From Paenibacillus baekrokdamisoli (GTDB taxonomy: Bacteria; Bacillota; Bacilli; Paenibacillales; Paenibacillaceae): DNA of 64,000 nucleotides. The DNA is taken from NCBI RefSeq assembly GCF_003945345.1, contig NZ_AP019308.1, positions 2,852,001 to 2,916,000 on the forward strand, in the 5' to 3' direction. Under the pieces are notes generated by a model that was not told where the DNA came from, searched no databases, and saw only the letters and a list, made by a program, of their open reading frames with translations. Positions within the stretch are counted from its first letter, which is position 1; each line of letters starts with the position of its first letter. Both the position numbers and the translations under genes were made by a program. Shown here one piece after another: positions 9,825 to 18,344 of this stretch.

Positions 9825-10775
9825 TTAGAATAAAGCATGATCGCTGTTGATTTTTTTGACGATGTAATTAACAACAAATACAAGAACGAATCCGAGTACG
9901 GACTGATATAACCCTGCTGCCGATGCCATACCGATATCCCCCATTTGCAGTAAAGCTCTGTACACGTAAGTATCGATAACATCTGTCGTTGACATGAGTG
10001 CGCCCGAGTTCATTGGAACTTGAAAGAATAGACCAAAATCGGCATTGAAGATCTTGCCAATCTGCAGGAGCACCATAATCATGATGATCGGCATAATCAA
10101 AGGGAGAGTAATCGACCGAACCTGCTGCCACTTATTCGCACCATCTAGAACGGCGGCCTCATAATACTCGGAATCAATGCCGACAATAGCCGCCAAATAT
10201 ACAATGCTGAAGTATCCAATGCTTTTCCATGCATTGACGATGACTAGAATATAAGGCCAATATTTGGGCTCACTATACCAAGCTATCCCATCTAGACCGA
10301 GCGGCTCAAGAATTAATTTGTTCACGAACCCGTATTCCACACTGAGGAAGCTGAACACGAGATAACCGATAATGACGGCCGATAAGAGATAGGGCAGCAA
10401 GATGACACTTTGATAAAAACGAGAAACCAGCTTCCGACGAATGGCATTTAGTAAAATGGCAACCGTCACCGCCAGAATAAGATTCAGCAGAATAAAGATC
10501 GCATTGTACACCACCGTATTACGGGTAATGATAAAAGCAGCTTCGGTGCGAAACAGGAATTCAAAGTTTTTGAATCCGATCCAATCGCTGCCGAGAATCC
10601 CCTTCTTATAATCCAAGTTCTTAAACGCGATGATAACCCCAAACATCGGCAAGTAGTTGTTAATGAAGAAATAAAGTATTCCTGGGATGGTCATCACGAT
10701 TAACACTTTATACTTCTTAATCTGCCTCCATAGCGACTCCTTCTTACGTACACCTGCGGCATGCACAGTTTGCAT
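9825..10775 (-). CDS. Carbohydrate ABC transporter permease, LplB/YtcP-partner type
   Basis: A 316-residue permease, partner of the following gene. A charged N-terminus (VRKKESLWRQIKKYK) precedes the first membrane helix; the EAA loop is EAAVLDGANKWQQVRSI, and the tail KKINSDHALF is typical of the LplB group. The ATG at 10775 is preferred because GGAG lies 9 nt upstream; the frame also allows a TTG five codons earlier with no ribosome binding site. This is the first gene of the five-gene importer operon. Confidence 0.92.
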   Translation of the reverse strand: MQTVHAAGVRKKESLWRQIKKYKVLIVMTIPGILYFFINNYLPMFGVIIAFKNLDYKKGILGSDWIGFKNFEFLFRTEAAFIITRNTVVYNAIFILLNLILAVTVAILLNAIRRKLVSRFYQSVILLPYLLSAVIIGYLVFSFLSVEYGFVNKLILEPLGLDGIAWYSEPKYWPYILVIVNAWKSIGYFSIVYLAAIVGIDSEYYEAAVLDGANKWQQVRSITLPLIMPIIMIMVLLQIGKIFNADFGLFFQVPMNSGALMSTTDVIDTYVYRALLQMGDIGMASAAGLYQSVLGFVLVFVVNYIVKKINSDHALF

Positions 10776-10812
10776 TATGCATCTCTCCAAATCGGTTGAT
10801 TACTGTACAATC

Positions 10813-10878
10813 ATCATAGATCGAACTCGCATAATGACCTACCTGTGAAATGACATTGCCGATACGGATGATGACATT
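10813..10878 (-). promoter_or_regulatory. Candidate activator-dependent promoter with direct repeats for the importer operon
   Basis: On the minus strand AATGTCAT occurs twice, at 10850-10857 and 10871-10878 (as ATGACATT on the plus strand), exactly 21 bp or two helical turns apart. Downstream follow a poor -35 (TAGGTC, 10836-10841), a 17-bp spacer and a good -10 (TATGAT, 10813-10818). Direct repeats two turns apart next to a weak -35 are the usual target layout of AraC-type activators; two such regulators are encoded nearby. The repeats are seen directly, the role is inferred. Confidence 0.45.
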
Positions 10879-10884
10879 TGATAT

Positions 10885-10922
10885 AAATAAACACCTCGCC
10901 GAAGTTAATATTCGGTGAGGTG
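10885..10922 (-). terminator. Terminator of the araC-type gene
   Basis: CACCTCGCCGAA (10892-10903) pairs with TTCGGTGAGGTG (10911-10922), 12 positions with one mismatch, and is followed on the minus strand by TTTATTTAT. It lies 30 bp after the stop of the AraC-type gene and before the importer promoter. Confidence 0.7.
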
Positions 10923-10952
10923 CTTATTAATAAACCTGATAGATGCTGCTGC

Positions 10953-11828
10953 CTAGATTCTTGCTTGTACCGAGCGCGCATATTCCGTGGGGGTCATACC
11001 GATCGTTTTCTTAAATGCTTTGGAGAAGCTGTGAACACTGCGGAACCCCAGATCTTCAGCAATTTCTGAGAAATTCCCTTTTGTTTCACGAATTTGCATT
11101 TTAGCCATGTCGATTTTCAAGCGCATGAAATATTTCATCACTGGATAGCCCGTCTGCTTCTTGAAGTCGTCTTTCAATTTAGTCTTAGTAAGGCGGAGTG
11201 CAAGACTTATATCCTCAAGTGACAGAGACTCTCGGATCCTCTCCTGCATGAGCTGGATCACGGCCCGCTTCAAATCATGCTTTTCTATCTCCTGAGCTAC
11301 CGACAGCAGACTGATCCCTGTTAATACTCGATTGTCACTGCGCAGCAGACGGATTAAAAATTGTTCGAGCAAGGAGCGAATCATCTGCTCTCCCCCGATT
11401 AGGGGATTATCCCTGAGTATGAGTGGATGCTCGAATGGGTACATAAATGTTTGCATGGCCTCTCTAATAATCTCTGAAAGCAAGTTCCTCTCCGCATCAT
11501 CCAACCGTTGAATACGATTCTCGAACTGCTTCATGACCTTCGATTTGGTATCAAAGCTGATGACAATAATATTAGGTGCCGTTCCGCCGCTGGCATAGAA
11601 GCTATGAAATTCATTAGGCTTATGAAAAATAATACTGCCGGATTCCAATCGATGCTGGCTGGTGTCAGCCGTCACCTCCACTTCTCCTTTGTCCGTATAG
11701 ACCAGCTCCCAGAAATCATGACTCTCTCCATGGAAGACGTAATCCTTGGCAAATTCAAAATAATACATCGTTATCAGATTGTGAATTAATACAAGGGGTT
11801 TCAGCTTCGTTCGCAAGTATTCAGCCAT
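10953..11828 (-). CDS. AraC family transcriptional regulator (cupin plus HTH)
   Basis: A 291-residue regulator. The N-terminal half is an AraC-type cupin sensor domain (LESGSIIFHKPNEFHSFYA, about residues 61-79); the C-terminal hundred residues form the double helix-turn-helix with FSEIAEDLGFRSVHSFSKAF and the terminal family signature GMTPTEYARS. The ribosome binding site GAGGAG is 9 nt before the ATG. It lies upstream of the importer operon on the same strand, is separated from it by a terminator, and is divergent from the plus-strand dehydrogenase. Likely role: sugar-responsive control of one or both neighbours. Confidence 0.9.
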   Translation of the reverse strand: MAEYLRTKLKPLVLIHNLITMYYFEFAKDYVFHGESHDFWELVYTDKGEVEVTADTSQHRLESGSIIFHKPNEFHSFYASGGTAPNIIVISFDTKSKVMKQFENRIQRLDDAERNLLSEIIREAMQTFMYPFEHPLILRDNPLIGGEQMIRSLLEQFLIRLLRSDNRVLTGISLLSVAQEIEKHDLKRAVIQLMQERIRESLSLEDISLALRLTKTKLKDDFKKQTGYPVMKYFMRLKIDMAKMQIRETKGNFSEIAEDLGFRSVHSFSKAFKKTIGMTPTEYARSVQARI

Positions 11829-11949
11829 ATTCGACCACTCCTCTTACCCGGCTAATTCAGCAAAAAGTCAGGCTTTTTAAGCAAAGAAACAATTCCTGTT
11901 CCGCACTATAATAAACGTAATTCATCATACACAGGAGGTCTTCTCTATT

Positions 11950-13077
11950 ATGAAACTAGGTGTTATTGGCTACGGTTTACGAATACGTCACGTCATCGAT
12001 GAGATGAAAAAAATGGATCCCAGCTGCCAGGTTGCAGGCATCATTGACCCTAGAGCGGATATTCTATCCGCAAGCGACGAACCGATCCCCGTCTTCTCGT
12101 CGATCGCTGAGATGGTAGAAGCCATTCATCCAGATGGCTTAATGATCGGCACACGGTGTTCTCTGCATACACCCTACGCACTGGAGGCCATTCCAACAGG
12201 CATTCCTTTGTATTTAGAGAAGCCCGTCTCCACAACTTTGGAAGATTGGCTGCGGCTGCGGCAATGCAATGAGCAATATTCACCTTCAGTCGTCGTCTCT
12301 CATCCCCTGCGCCTTACTTCTATCGTTCAGCTAGCTAAGCAAATTATAGACTCCGGGCAAATCGGAACGGTTGAGCATGTTCAAGCGGTTAATAATGTCC
12401 CTTACGGCGGCGTTTATTTTCACGGCTGGTATAGAGATGAGGCCGAGACAGGTGGACTTTTCTTGCAGAAAGCCACACATGACTTCGATTATATCAACCA
12501 TCTGATCGGACAGCAGCCAATTGGAATCTATGCCATGTCCTCCAAACAGGTTTTTAAAGGAGATAAGCCTGCCGGACTAACCTGCATGGAATGTGAGGAG
12601 AATCGCACCTGCGCAGAGAGCACTGTAGGCACCCCGATGCAAGAGGATTGGCGTTACTGCTGCTTTGCCAAGGATACAGGCAATGAGGATTCCGGAAGCG
12701 CGCTCATCCGCTATGAGAATGGGATGCATGCCTCTTATTCCCAGAACTTCTTCGCTCGGCGAGGAGCAGCGGCTCGGGGTGCCCGCTTACTCGGTTATAA
12801 AGGCACGATCGAATTTGATTTCACAACCGGTCTTCTGCGCGTTCATAACCATCATACGCCAAGAGTGGACAGCTATCAGTTTGAAGGTGATAACAACCAC
12901 TATGGCGGAGATGAGAAGCTCGCGGCTAACTTTCTTGCCATCATGCGAGGGCAAGAAAGCTCAGATAGTACACTTAAGGACGGTCTTCTTAGTGCGCTCA
13001 TGTGCTTGAAGGCAAAGCTTTCTGCTGAGACTGGAACTCTTCAGGAAATCAATCTTACAACTCAGCACTTGGTCTGA
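11950..13077 (+). CDS. Gfo/Idh/MocA family oxidoreductase with a cysteine-rich insert
   Basis: A 375-residue dehydrogenase starting with the Rossmann stretch MKLGVIGYGLRIRHV and carrying the family signature YLEKPVSTT (about residues 93-101). Around residues 215-240 it has cysteines spaced as CMEC, a further Cys, then WRYCC, which is unlike the operon-encoded dehydrogenase at 6154-7257 and could bind a metal. A GGAGG box lies 11 nt before the ATG, and a TATAAT at 11907-11912 may be the -10. Its 3' end overlaps the convergent response-regulator gene by 23 bp. Substrate unknown. Confidence 0.88.
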   Translation: MKLGVIGYGLRIRHVIDEMKKMDPSCQVAGIIDPRADILSASDEPIPVFSSIAEMVEAIHPDGLMIGTRCSLHTPYALEAIPTGIPLYLEKPVSTTLEDWLRLRQCNEQYSPSVVVSHPLRLTSIVQLAKQIIDSGQIGTVEHVQAVNNVPYGGVYFHGWYRDEAETGGLFLQKATHDFDYINHLIGQQPIGIYAMSSKQVFKGDKPAGLTCMECEENRTCAESTVGTPMQEDWRYCCFAKDTGNEDSGSALIRYENGMHASYSQNFFARRGAAARGARLLGYKGTIEFDFTTGLLRVHNHHTPRVDSYQFEGDNNHYGGDEKLAANFLAIMRGQESSDSTLKDGLLSALMCLKAKLSAETGTLQEINLTTQHLV

Positions 13078-14725
13078 TATCATGGTTATCCGTTTTAGTA
13101 GTCTGTGAAGCACGAGTGATCATAATCTGTCTTCTATATGCTTGCGGATTCATACCATAATACTTCCGAAACAGCTTGGAGAAATGCGAAAAGTTGGTGT
13201 AATGAAAAGCTTTGGCGATATTGCTTATCGTTTCATCCGATTGGATAAGCATATCGCTCGCTTTCTTCATTCTCTCCTGCTGGATATAATCGGTCAAGCT
13301 GAGCCCGACCTCTTTCTTAAACAGTCTGGATAAATACGCGGAATTAATATGCGCAATCGAAGCTAGATCTTCCCTTGATATTTCGTCCAACAGATGATCA
13401 CCAATATAACGTTTCACCTTGTCCACAACGCTGTATTCCGTATCCAGCAGCGATAAATGCACCGTTACTGTATGAATGATCTGCTGTGTCCACTGCTGCA
13501 ACTGCTGCAGCGATTTGGTAGCCGATAATTGATCTAATTCATTCCTGCCCGAGAAGACTGTTTGAGCCGAGATTCCTCGCTTGTGCAGTACGTAGTAGAC
13601 GGTTTGTAGAAGAGCATGATAGAAGGTGTTCAAGGTTTCACCTGTAATTCCTACATCTCCGCGCAGCTGCTCGAACATCTGGCTAGAGAGTTCCATGAGT
13701 TCTTCTCGATTCGCCTGCTCTAGCAGCTCTGACCATTCGAACAGCGCAGGAAGCTGGGTTTCTCGTGACTCCTTGGGCTGTTCTTTAAAGAAGAGCACCG
13801 CCTGAGACATCGTCACATTGTTATGCTCCATTTGTATGAGGGCATTATACATCCGAGAAAGCTCGCTGAGATTCACCCATTCGCCAATATAACAGGTTAA
13901 GCTGCAATACAAGTATTTGGAGCATGCCTCTATATACTGTGTGCAGCTTTTTTTGATTTGATCGAAAGTCAGTGCTCGTTTATCCGATGTCTGGTCGTCG
14001 AATAAAAGGACAAAGTGTACGCCATTCCCATCCTGCAGCACCTGCCCTGACAACTGTCCGAGCAGCATTTCTTCGGCAGCGTTGCGTAAAGCGAACGCCA
14101 TGATTTCTTCTTCCCTCGTACTGAGCGGCTTACCCCATTGCTCAATCCCCATTAGAATCGGCAATATTCTGGTACTGGGCGAAAGCGGCATGAGGTTCGA
14201 GGATAGCGCCTTTTCAATATTGTCTTTAGTCGGAATGATGCGCTGCCAGAACAAGTCCTGCCAGAAACGCTCATAAAGCAATATTTTTTTGGTTTCCCAT
14301 TGACTATAGACCTTTAGATAGGCTTCATTACGATCCTTAGTCTCTTGAGCGATAATGATCTTCTCCAGCGCATGATGAACCGTTTCCTTCAGCTCATCAT
14401 AATCTACAGGTTTCAACAGATAGTCCAAGCTCCCCAGATGGATGGCTCGCTGTGCATATTTAAAATCAGCATGACAGGTTAGGAATATCGTCTCAACAGC
14501 AAGGTTCTGCTCTTTCACCCATTCCATCAGCTCGATCCCGTTACTACCCGGCATTTCGATATCACAAATCATTACATCAATCTGCGTACGAATTAGAATC
14601 TCCTGCGCTTGCTCCGCGTTGTGCGCTTCGTAGATTTCGGAGATATGAAGGCTGTGCCAATCCACGCCTGATTTCAGCCCTTCAATAGCAAACCATTCAT
14701 CATCTACTAGCAATATCTTGTACAT
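13055..14725 (-). CDS. Two-component response regulator, YesN/AraC type
   Basis: A 556-residue regulator with an N-terminal receiver domain (LLVDDEW at residues 5-11, phospho-acceptor Asp55 in ICDIEMPG, Lys in LLKPVDY), a long central region, and a C-terminal AraC double helix-turn-helix (ISNIAKAFHYTNFSHFSKLF, then GMNPQAYRR). The ATG at 14725 is chosen because GAAGGAGG lies 11 nt upstream; the longer frame to 14752 starts inside the kinase gene without a ribosome binding site. The start overlaps the kinase 3' end by 26 nt, so the pair is an operon. It probably activates sugar-uptake genes such as the nearby importer. Confidence 0.92.
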   Translation of the reverse strand: MYKILLVDDEWFAIEGLKSGVDWHSLHISEIYEAHNAEQAQEILIRTQIDVMICDIEMPGSNGIELMEWVKEQNLAVETIFLTCHADFKYAQRAIHLGSLDYLLKPVDYDELKETVHHALEKIIIAQETKDRNEAYLKVYSQWETKKILLYERFWQDLFWQRIIPTKDNIEKALSSNLMPLSPSTRILPILMGIEQWGKPLSTREEEIMAFALRNAAEEMLLGQLSGQVLQDGNGVHFVLLFDDQTSDKRALTFDQIKKSCTQYIEACSKYLYCSLTCYIGEWVNLSELSRMYNALIQMEHNNVTMSQAVLFFKEQPKESRETQLPALFEWSELLEQANREELMELSSQMFEQLRGDVGITGETLNTFYHALLQTVYYVLHKRGISAQTVFSGRNELDQLSATKSLQQLQQWTQQIIHTVTVHLSLLDTEYSVVDKVKRYIGDHLLDEISREDLASIAHINSAYLSRLFKKEVGLSLTDYIQQERMKKASDMLIQSDETISNIAKAFHYTNFSHFSKLFRKYYGMNPQAYRRQIMITRASQTTKTDNHDIRPSAEL

Positions 14726-16490
14726 GGCTGCTCTGGCCTCCTTCAATAACATATGTCTTACTTCTAGGGATACGCATGATCACAAGCGTTCCTTTCGGTA
14801 CCCTTTGTTCAAAGGTTAGCTCGGATGCAGTCCCATACTGAAGCTTCAAACGATGACGAACATTCCAGATTCCTAAATGTCCATCTTCAAAATCAGCGTT
14901 CAAATCATTCCTCTGCAGCTCCTCCAATTGTTCATGACCCATACCGACCCCATTATCTGCAATATGGACTTCATAGTAAGGCGCATCCAGCTGAGTAGGT
15001 CTTATTACCATCACTTGAATAACGAAAGGCTCCTTGCCCATTACAAAACCGTGAATGACTGCATTTTCCACAAAAGGCTGAATAATAAGTGGAGGTATGG
15101 CTTCATTGGCAAGTTCTGTATCCAGTGAAATTTCATATCTGAGATAGTTTGGGAACCGAAGCTGTTGAATTTCCAAATAGCTTTCGATATGCTCCAGCTC
15201 CTTTGAAACGCTTACAGCATTCAGGTTCGTACGTGTGACGAAGCGAAAATACTTGGTAATATGCTTGGACATTTTCTTAATCAGATCCGTCTTATTCAGC
15301 TCAGCCAGATTATAGATAATATTGATCGCATTCAAGAGAAAATGCGGATTGATCTGTACTTGCAGATGCTTAAGCTCCGCCTTCTGGGTCCGGATATGCT
15401 CCTCATACACATCAATTTTCAAATCATGAATTTGAGCAACCATATCGTTAAAGGTGTCGTTAATAATCATAAATTCCTTGGAACTGGCTCCCGCTAGCCG
15501 TGTTTCCAGCTCTCCCCGCTTGATTCGCCTCATCCCTTTAATCAAGTAATACATCGGTTTAAGCAGCGTTCTCTGAAGGAGCAGCAGATAGATGGCGAGA
15601 ACGACCATACCAATCAGCGGTATGACATATAGAAGGCGTTGAAAATAAGGCAGCTGCTGAAGCAAGGTGCTCTCTGGCACTAATACCGCTAGATGTATAC
15701 TCGCTTTTCGAGAAGCTGTCGCCACAATTAGATATTTCTTTTCCTGGATGGTGCGAAGCGTTCGGTATAATTCTGTTGCCGCAGGAAGGGATAAGGTGTA
15801 GCTGGGTGCCTGAAGCTCACGAATGGTAGTCTTCGTTAAGGGCTTCCCTTGATTGGAAACGAACAAAGCTTGACCTTGATCGCCTAGATTCAAGTAATTG
15901 AGCGGAATCATAAGTTTATCTACATCCATCCAAACACCTACCAGCTGATCATTGTCCGTCTTAATAAGACGAACCATTGCCAATTCGCCGCCTCTTTGCA
16001 GAACCTTCCACTTTTTCTCCGATAGCGTACTGTCATTTTGCTCACTGATGAAATTTTTAAGTGCCTTCGAGACAGACTCCATCTTAGCAAAGTCTCCTCC
16101 GCGGAATGACGTGCTAAGCAGCTCACGATCTGAGCGAGAGTAAACAAAGAACATATTCACATTAGGGTAACGAATAATATCGGACATCATCTTATTCTGA
16201 AGACGCACTTTGGAGAAAAAATAGTCGGCGCTGCCTGTCTTGGCCTTTCCATATACCGACAAATCCGAATTTTGCACCACAAAATTGTAGACATAGCTCT
16301 CCGTATCCTCAAGCGTTCGGTCGATTTCATTCATGTACATGGCCAGCAGATTTTTGTTCGATTGCCCAACCTGAGCCCGAACGACATCCATAGCGTATAA
16401 ATTGTTATACATCAGCAAAATAAATAGAGGAACGGTAACCGCCAGAAAACCAATGATGAGTTTGGATCGAAGAGACGCCCGTAAGTTCAT
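14700..16490 (-). CDS. Sensor histidine kinase, YesM type
   Basis: A 596-residue membrane kinase. An N-terminal helix (KLIIGFLAVTVPLFILLMY) and a second one near residue 290 flank a large extracellular sensor domain; a HAMP segment (LKPMYYLIKGMRRI) follows, then the His_kinase domain with HLQVQINPHFLLNAIN and the ATPase N-box region PLIIQPFVENAVIHGF plus G-box ADNGVGMG. This is the standard YesM architecture. The ribosome binding site is weak (AAAGG, about 12 nt before the ATG). It forms a pair with the overlapping YesN-type gene downstream. Confidence 0.93.
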   Translation of the reverse strand: MNLRASLRSKLIIGFLAVTVPLFILLMYNNLYAMDVVRAQVGQSNKNLLAMYMNEIDRTLEDTESYVYNFVVQNSDLSVYGKAKTGSADYFFSKVRLQNKMMSDIIRYPNVNMFFVYSRSDRELLSTSFRGGDFAKMESVSKALKNFISEQNDSTLSEKKWKVLQRGGELAMVRLIKTDNDQLVGVWMDVDKLMIPLNYLNLGDQGQALFVSNQGKPLTKTTIRELQAPSYTLSLPAATELYRTLRTIQEKKYLIVATASRKASIHLAVLVPESTLLQQLPYFQRLLYVIPLIGMVVLAIYLLLLQRTLLKPMYYLIKGMRRIKRGELETRLAGASSKEFMIINDTFNDMVAQIHDLKIDVYEEHIRTQKAELKHLQVQINPHFLLNAINIIYNLAELNKTDLIKKMSKHITKYFRFVTRTNLNAVSVSKELEHIESYLEIQQLRFPNYLRYEISLDTELANEAIPPLIIQPFVENAVIHGFVMGKEPFVIQVMVIRPTQLDAPYYEVHIADNGVGMGHEQLEELQRNDLNADFEDGHLGIWNVRHRLKLQYGTASELTFEQRVPKGTLVIMRIPRSKTYVIEGGQSSHVQDIASR

Positions 16491-16577
16491 CGCTCACACT
16501 GCCTTTTATCAGGTTATATGGAACTCATTTTACATGACTCTGAGGATACCGCCAATGAGAATTAGCTGGAATGGGTA

Positions 16578-16617
16578 GGATTGGATTGGATCGGATCGGA
16601 TAGGATAGGATCGGATT
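16578..16617. repeat. Pentanucleotide tandem repeat (GGATN)8
   Basis: Eight consecutive pentamers of the form GGATT, GGATC or GGATA run without interruption. They lie between the kinase start and the methyltransferase terminator, in a non-coding stretch. Such short tandem arrays are prone to slippage; no function is evident. Confidence 0.85.
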
Positions 16618-16655
16618 CGGTTTAGCTCCACATAAGGAAAGCTGCCTTGTTCACA

Positions 16656-16699
16656 TAGAAAAAGGCTCCCCCTTCTCTAAAATAAGAGCTGGGAAGCCT
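16656..16699 (-). terminator. Terminator of the RlmI-like gene
   Basis: On the minus strand AGGCTTCCC (16691-16699) pairs with GGGAGCCT (16663-16670) across a loop holding a second small CTCT/AGAG stem, followed by TTTTTC. It lies 50 bp beyond the methyltransferase stop codon. Confidence 0.7.
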
Positions 16700-16748
16700 A
16701 TTCATTCCTCTTCTTCGATTCTGAGATTCCGAGATTGATGCCGGAAAG

Positions 16749-18191
16749 CTACCGACTGCGTACCTCGAATATGCCGAATTTCAAATAGTGTCCTTCATTG
16801 ACGCCTAAAATTTGCGGATGATCCTTGCCTGCAGCGCGCCATTCGATCAAGCGCACTACCTTACCCGCATCTACGGCAGCGGCTTGAATCGTCTCTAGAA
16901 ATAACTCAGGCCTCATATGATAGGAGCAGCTTGCCGTAACGAGGTAGCCGCCTTCGTTCACGAGCTTCATCCCGTGAAGATTGATATCTTTGTACCCGCG
17001 AACCGCGCCTTCAATTGCATTTTTGTTCTTGGCAAAGGCTGGCGGGTCCAGAATGACAACATCCCATTTGCGACCTGCTTCGGTACTTATTGGCTTGGAG
17101 GTATCTGTTTTCCCTTTTCCTGGGGCATTTCCGCTGCTTATTTTTCCCCGTTCCATCCGCTCTTCGATGCCTTTAACCTGACTGCGCAAATATTCAAAGG
17201 CATCTGCAACGACAAACTCTACTCGATCCGTGAAGCCATTGCGAGCAACATTGCGCTCCGCTGTCTCAATAGCATGGGCAGACACGTCTAAGCAGGTCAC
17301 CTTTTTCGCTCCGTATTTGCAGGCATGCAGCGTGAAGCTGCCCGTATGAGCGAAGCATTCAAGCACTGTAGCACCGTCCCAGTAAGGGAAAGTAACTACT
17401 TTACCATTGGCATTAACCGGAACCAGCTCCGTTTGCGCAAGCTCCGCAATGGCTCCAGTATCATCACTAGCTGCAGAATCGGCCTTCATGTCATCTAAAT
17501 TGCGTGCCTCTAAACGTATGCCGCTGCGCACACCCCAGCCCTTCATAAGCGGTGCGATGGAAGCCCGATTCTCCCGTTGATCAAAGAAATAGCCGGTCTT
17601 TTGCCCTTCAACAATATCTACTTCCATATGCAGGCCATTCTCTACAATTTCGACAATACGAGGACATTCTCCATAGAGCAAGCCTTTCCGTTCTTCAAGA
17701 CCTTCCAGCAGTCTAACCGACACATCGCTGCGCTCATAAATACCTTGTGGCGAGAATACTTCAACTAGAGCACTAATAATCGCTTCCCGGTGAATGTCCA
17801 TCCCAAGCGTAAGCAGTTGAACTACCAATACTTCTCCGAAACGGTCAACGATTAGACCAGGGAGAAAATCAGCTTCACCATAAACGAGTCGACAATCACG
17901 TCCATCTACAAACCGACTGCGATGCTGCGCACATTGCTCGAACCGTTCACGGAAGAAAGCCTGATCCATAGCTTCTAAAGGTTTATACGAAATAACCCGA
18001 ACGGTTATCTGAGATTTGGGATTCCAGTATCCCGTTGCCAAATAACGGCCTTGATAACTGACCAGATCAACCAAATCCCCCGCATTTGCTTCCCCATCGA
18101 TTCGATTGATTTCACCTGCAAACACCCACGGATGTCCAAGCTCCAACCTTTTTTTTCGATCTCGTTGTAATACCGCTTTCGCGCGTTCCAT
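16749..18191 (-). CDS. Class I SAM-dependent rRNA methyltransferase, RlmI/YwbD-like
   Basis: A 480-residue protein with an N-terminal PUA RNA-binding domain (LELGHPWVFAGEINR, residues 16-30), a central EEhEH-like domain (GQKTGYFFDQRENR, about 196-209) and a Rossmann methyltransferase (VLECFAHTGSFTLHA, then the active-site motif VVILDPPAFAKNK). RlmI methylates a cytosine in 23S rRNA; the exact target here is not proven. The ATG at 18191 is preferred because GGGTGG lies 8 nt upstream, rather than the frame start at 18218. It is odd in carrying two low-complexity insertions, about residues 220-268 and 342-373, which other family members lack. Confidence 0.85.
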   Translation of the reverse strand: MERAKAVLQRDRKKRLELGHPWVFAGEINRIDGEANAGDLVDLVSYQGRYLATGYWNPKSQITVRVISYKPLEAMDQAFFRERFEQCAQHRSRFVDGRDCRLVYGEADFLPGLIVDRFGEVLVVQLLTLGMDIHREAIISALVEVFSPQGIYERSDVSVRLLEGLEERKGLLYGECPRIVEIVENGLHMEVDIVEGQKTGYFFDQRENRASIAPLMKGWGVRSGIRLEARNLDDMKADSAASDDTGAIAELAQTELVPVNANGKVVTFPYWDGATVLECFAHTGSFTLHACKYGAKKVTCLDVSAHAIETAERNVARNGFTDRVEFVVADAFEYLRSQVKGIEERMERGKISSGNAPGKGKTDTSKPISTEAGRKWDVVILDPPAFAKNKNAIEGAVRGYKDINLHGMKLVNEGGYLVTASCSYHMRPELFLETIQAAAVDAGKVVRLIEWRAAGKDHPQILGVNEGHYLKFGIFEVRSR

Positions 18192-18344
18192 AATTACTTC
18201 CACCCTTCTTAGATCCATCCTTATAGAAGCTTGTCATGCTTGTCCTGATTCTCACATATATTGGGTTACGAAGAGCTGGATTGGTTGCTTCACCAATTTT
18301 ATTCCTGATTACATATGATTCCGAAATGGAAAGGAAAAATAAGG

